This document shows, piece by piece, positions 32,447 through 32,488 of a stretch of DNA of 32,488 nt. The notes under the pieces are model-generated. The model did no database searches, was not told where the DNA came from, and saw nothing but the letters and a program-made list of their open reading frames with translations. Source of the DNA: Candidatus Poribacteria bacterium. Its GTDB lineage: Bacteria; Poribacteria; WGA-4E; WGA-3G. Position 1 is the stretch's first letter. Every line of letters begins with the position of its first letter. The stretch is taken from the NCBI GenBank assembly GCA_009839745.1, contig VXPE01000047.1, forward strand, positions 1 through 32,488, given 5' to 3'. The position numbers and the translations under genes are program-made.

Positions 32447-32488
32447 GATAAAAGTTTAGTCTTTAGAAAAGCACGGGTAAATCGTTGA

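Overview
The window looks like a chromosomal segment of an uncultivated, Gram-negative-type bacterium with a roughly balanced base composition. Secreted proteins with signal peptides and one clear lipoprotein, two periplasmic solute-binding proteins and a sigma-E/RseA/RseB-like cassette argue for a periplasm. The mix of several Fe(II)/2-oxoglutarate oxygenases (PhyH type), Gfo/Idh/MocA, ThuA, sugar-phosphate isomerase, sulfotransferase, CotH + DUF4956 and Uma2 genes is reminiscent of Candidatus Poribacteria and similar lineages. That placement is inference from gene content; no rRNA or tRNA gene was found to test it.

Layout. 1-337: dense inverted repeats and a perfect consensus promoter firing leftwards out of the window into a leader that can fold as a pseudoknot. 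338-1516 (-): amino-acid-type ABC binding lipoprotein. 1650-4145 (+): sulfotransferase, Gfo/Idh/MocA oxidoreductase, HAD hydrolase. 4495-5199 (-): secreted jelly-roll-like protein with an unusual upstream operator-like region. 5595-9723 (-): three Fe/2OG oxygenases and an aspartate kinase, the last two genes driven by a good promoter. 9934-11098 (+): ThuA-like protein and a small ORF. 11117-11881 (-): SDR dehydrogenase. 12072-15457 (-): ECF sigma factor, anti-sigma factor with two zinc-finger modules, RseB-like sensor and periplasmic dienelactone hydrolase, an envelope-stress-type operon. 15648-18855 (-): DUF4956 membrane protein and CotH-kinase/lamin-tail protein. 18890-19014: MITE-like foldback element.

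19138-23485 (-): multicopper oxidase, iron-type binding protein, fused iron permease and a small secreted protein behind a perfect TTGACA-17-TATAAT promoter, a likely iron-oxidation and uptake operon. 23600-25472 (-): DppB/DppC-type permeases, the second broken by a one-base frameshift in a G run. 25641-26468 (-): HTH-metallo-beta-lactamase fusion. 26569-29877 (+): Uma2 nuclease-fold protein, TIM-barrel isomerase and a GH129/GH101-like glycosidase.

30184-32061 (+): a visibly more AT-rich gene for a large protein with an HEPN ribonuclease motif (RNFWAH), a long coiled coil, a DUF4268-like region and a winged-helix Mrr_N-like tail. It is the best candidate in the window for an undescribed, defence-like system. 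It is followed by a small membrane protein lying between two 14-bp direct repeats at the right edge.

Features were read by eye from sequence. Family names rest on motif recognition, not on database searches.
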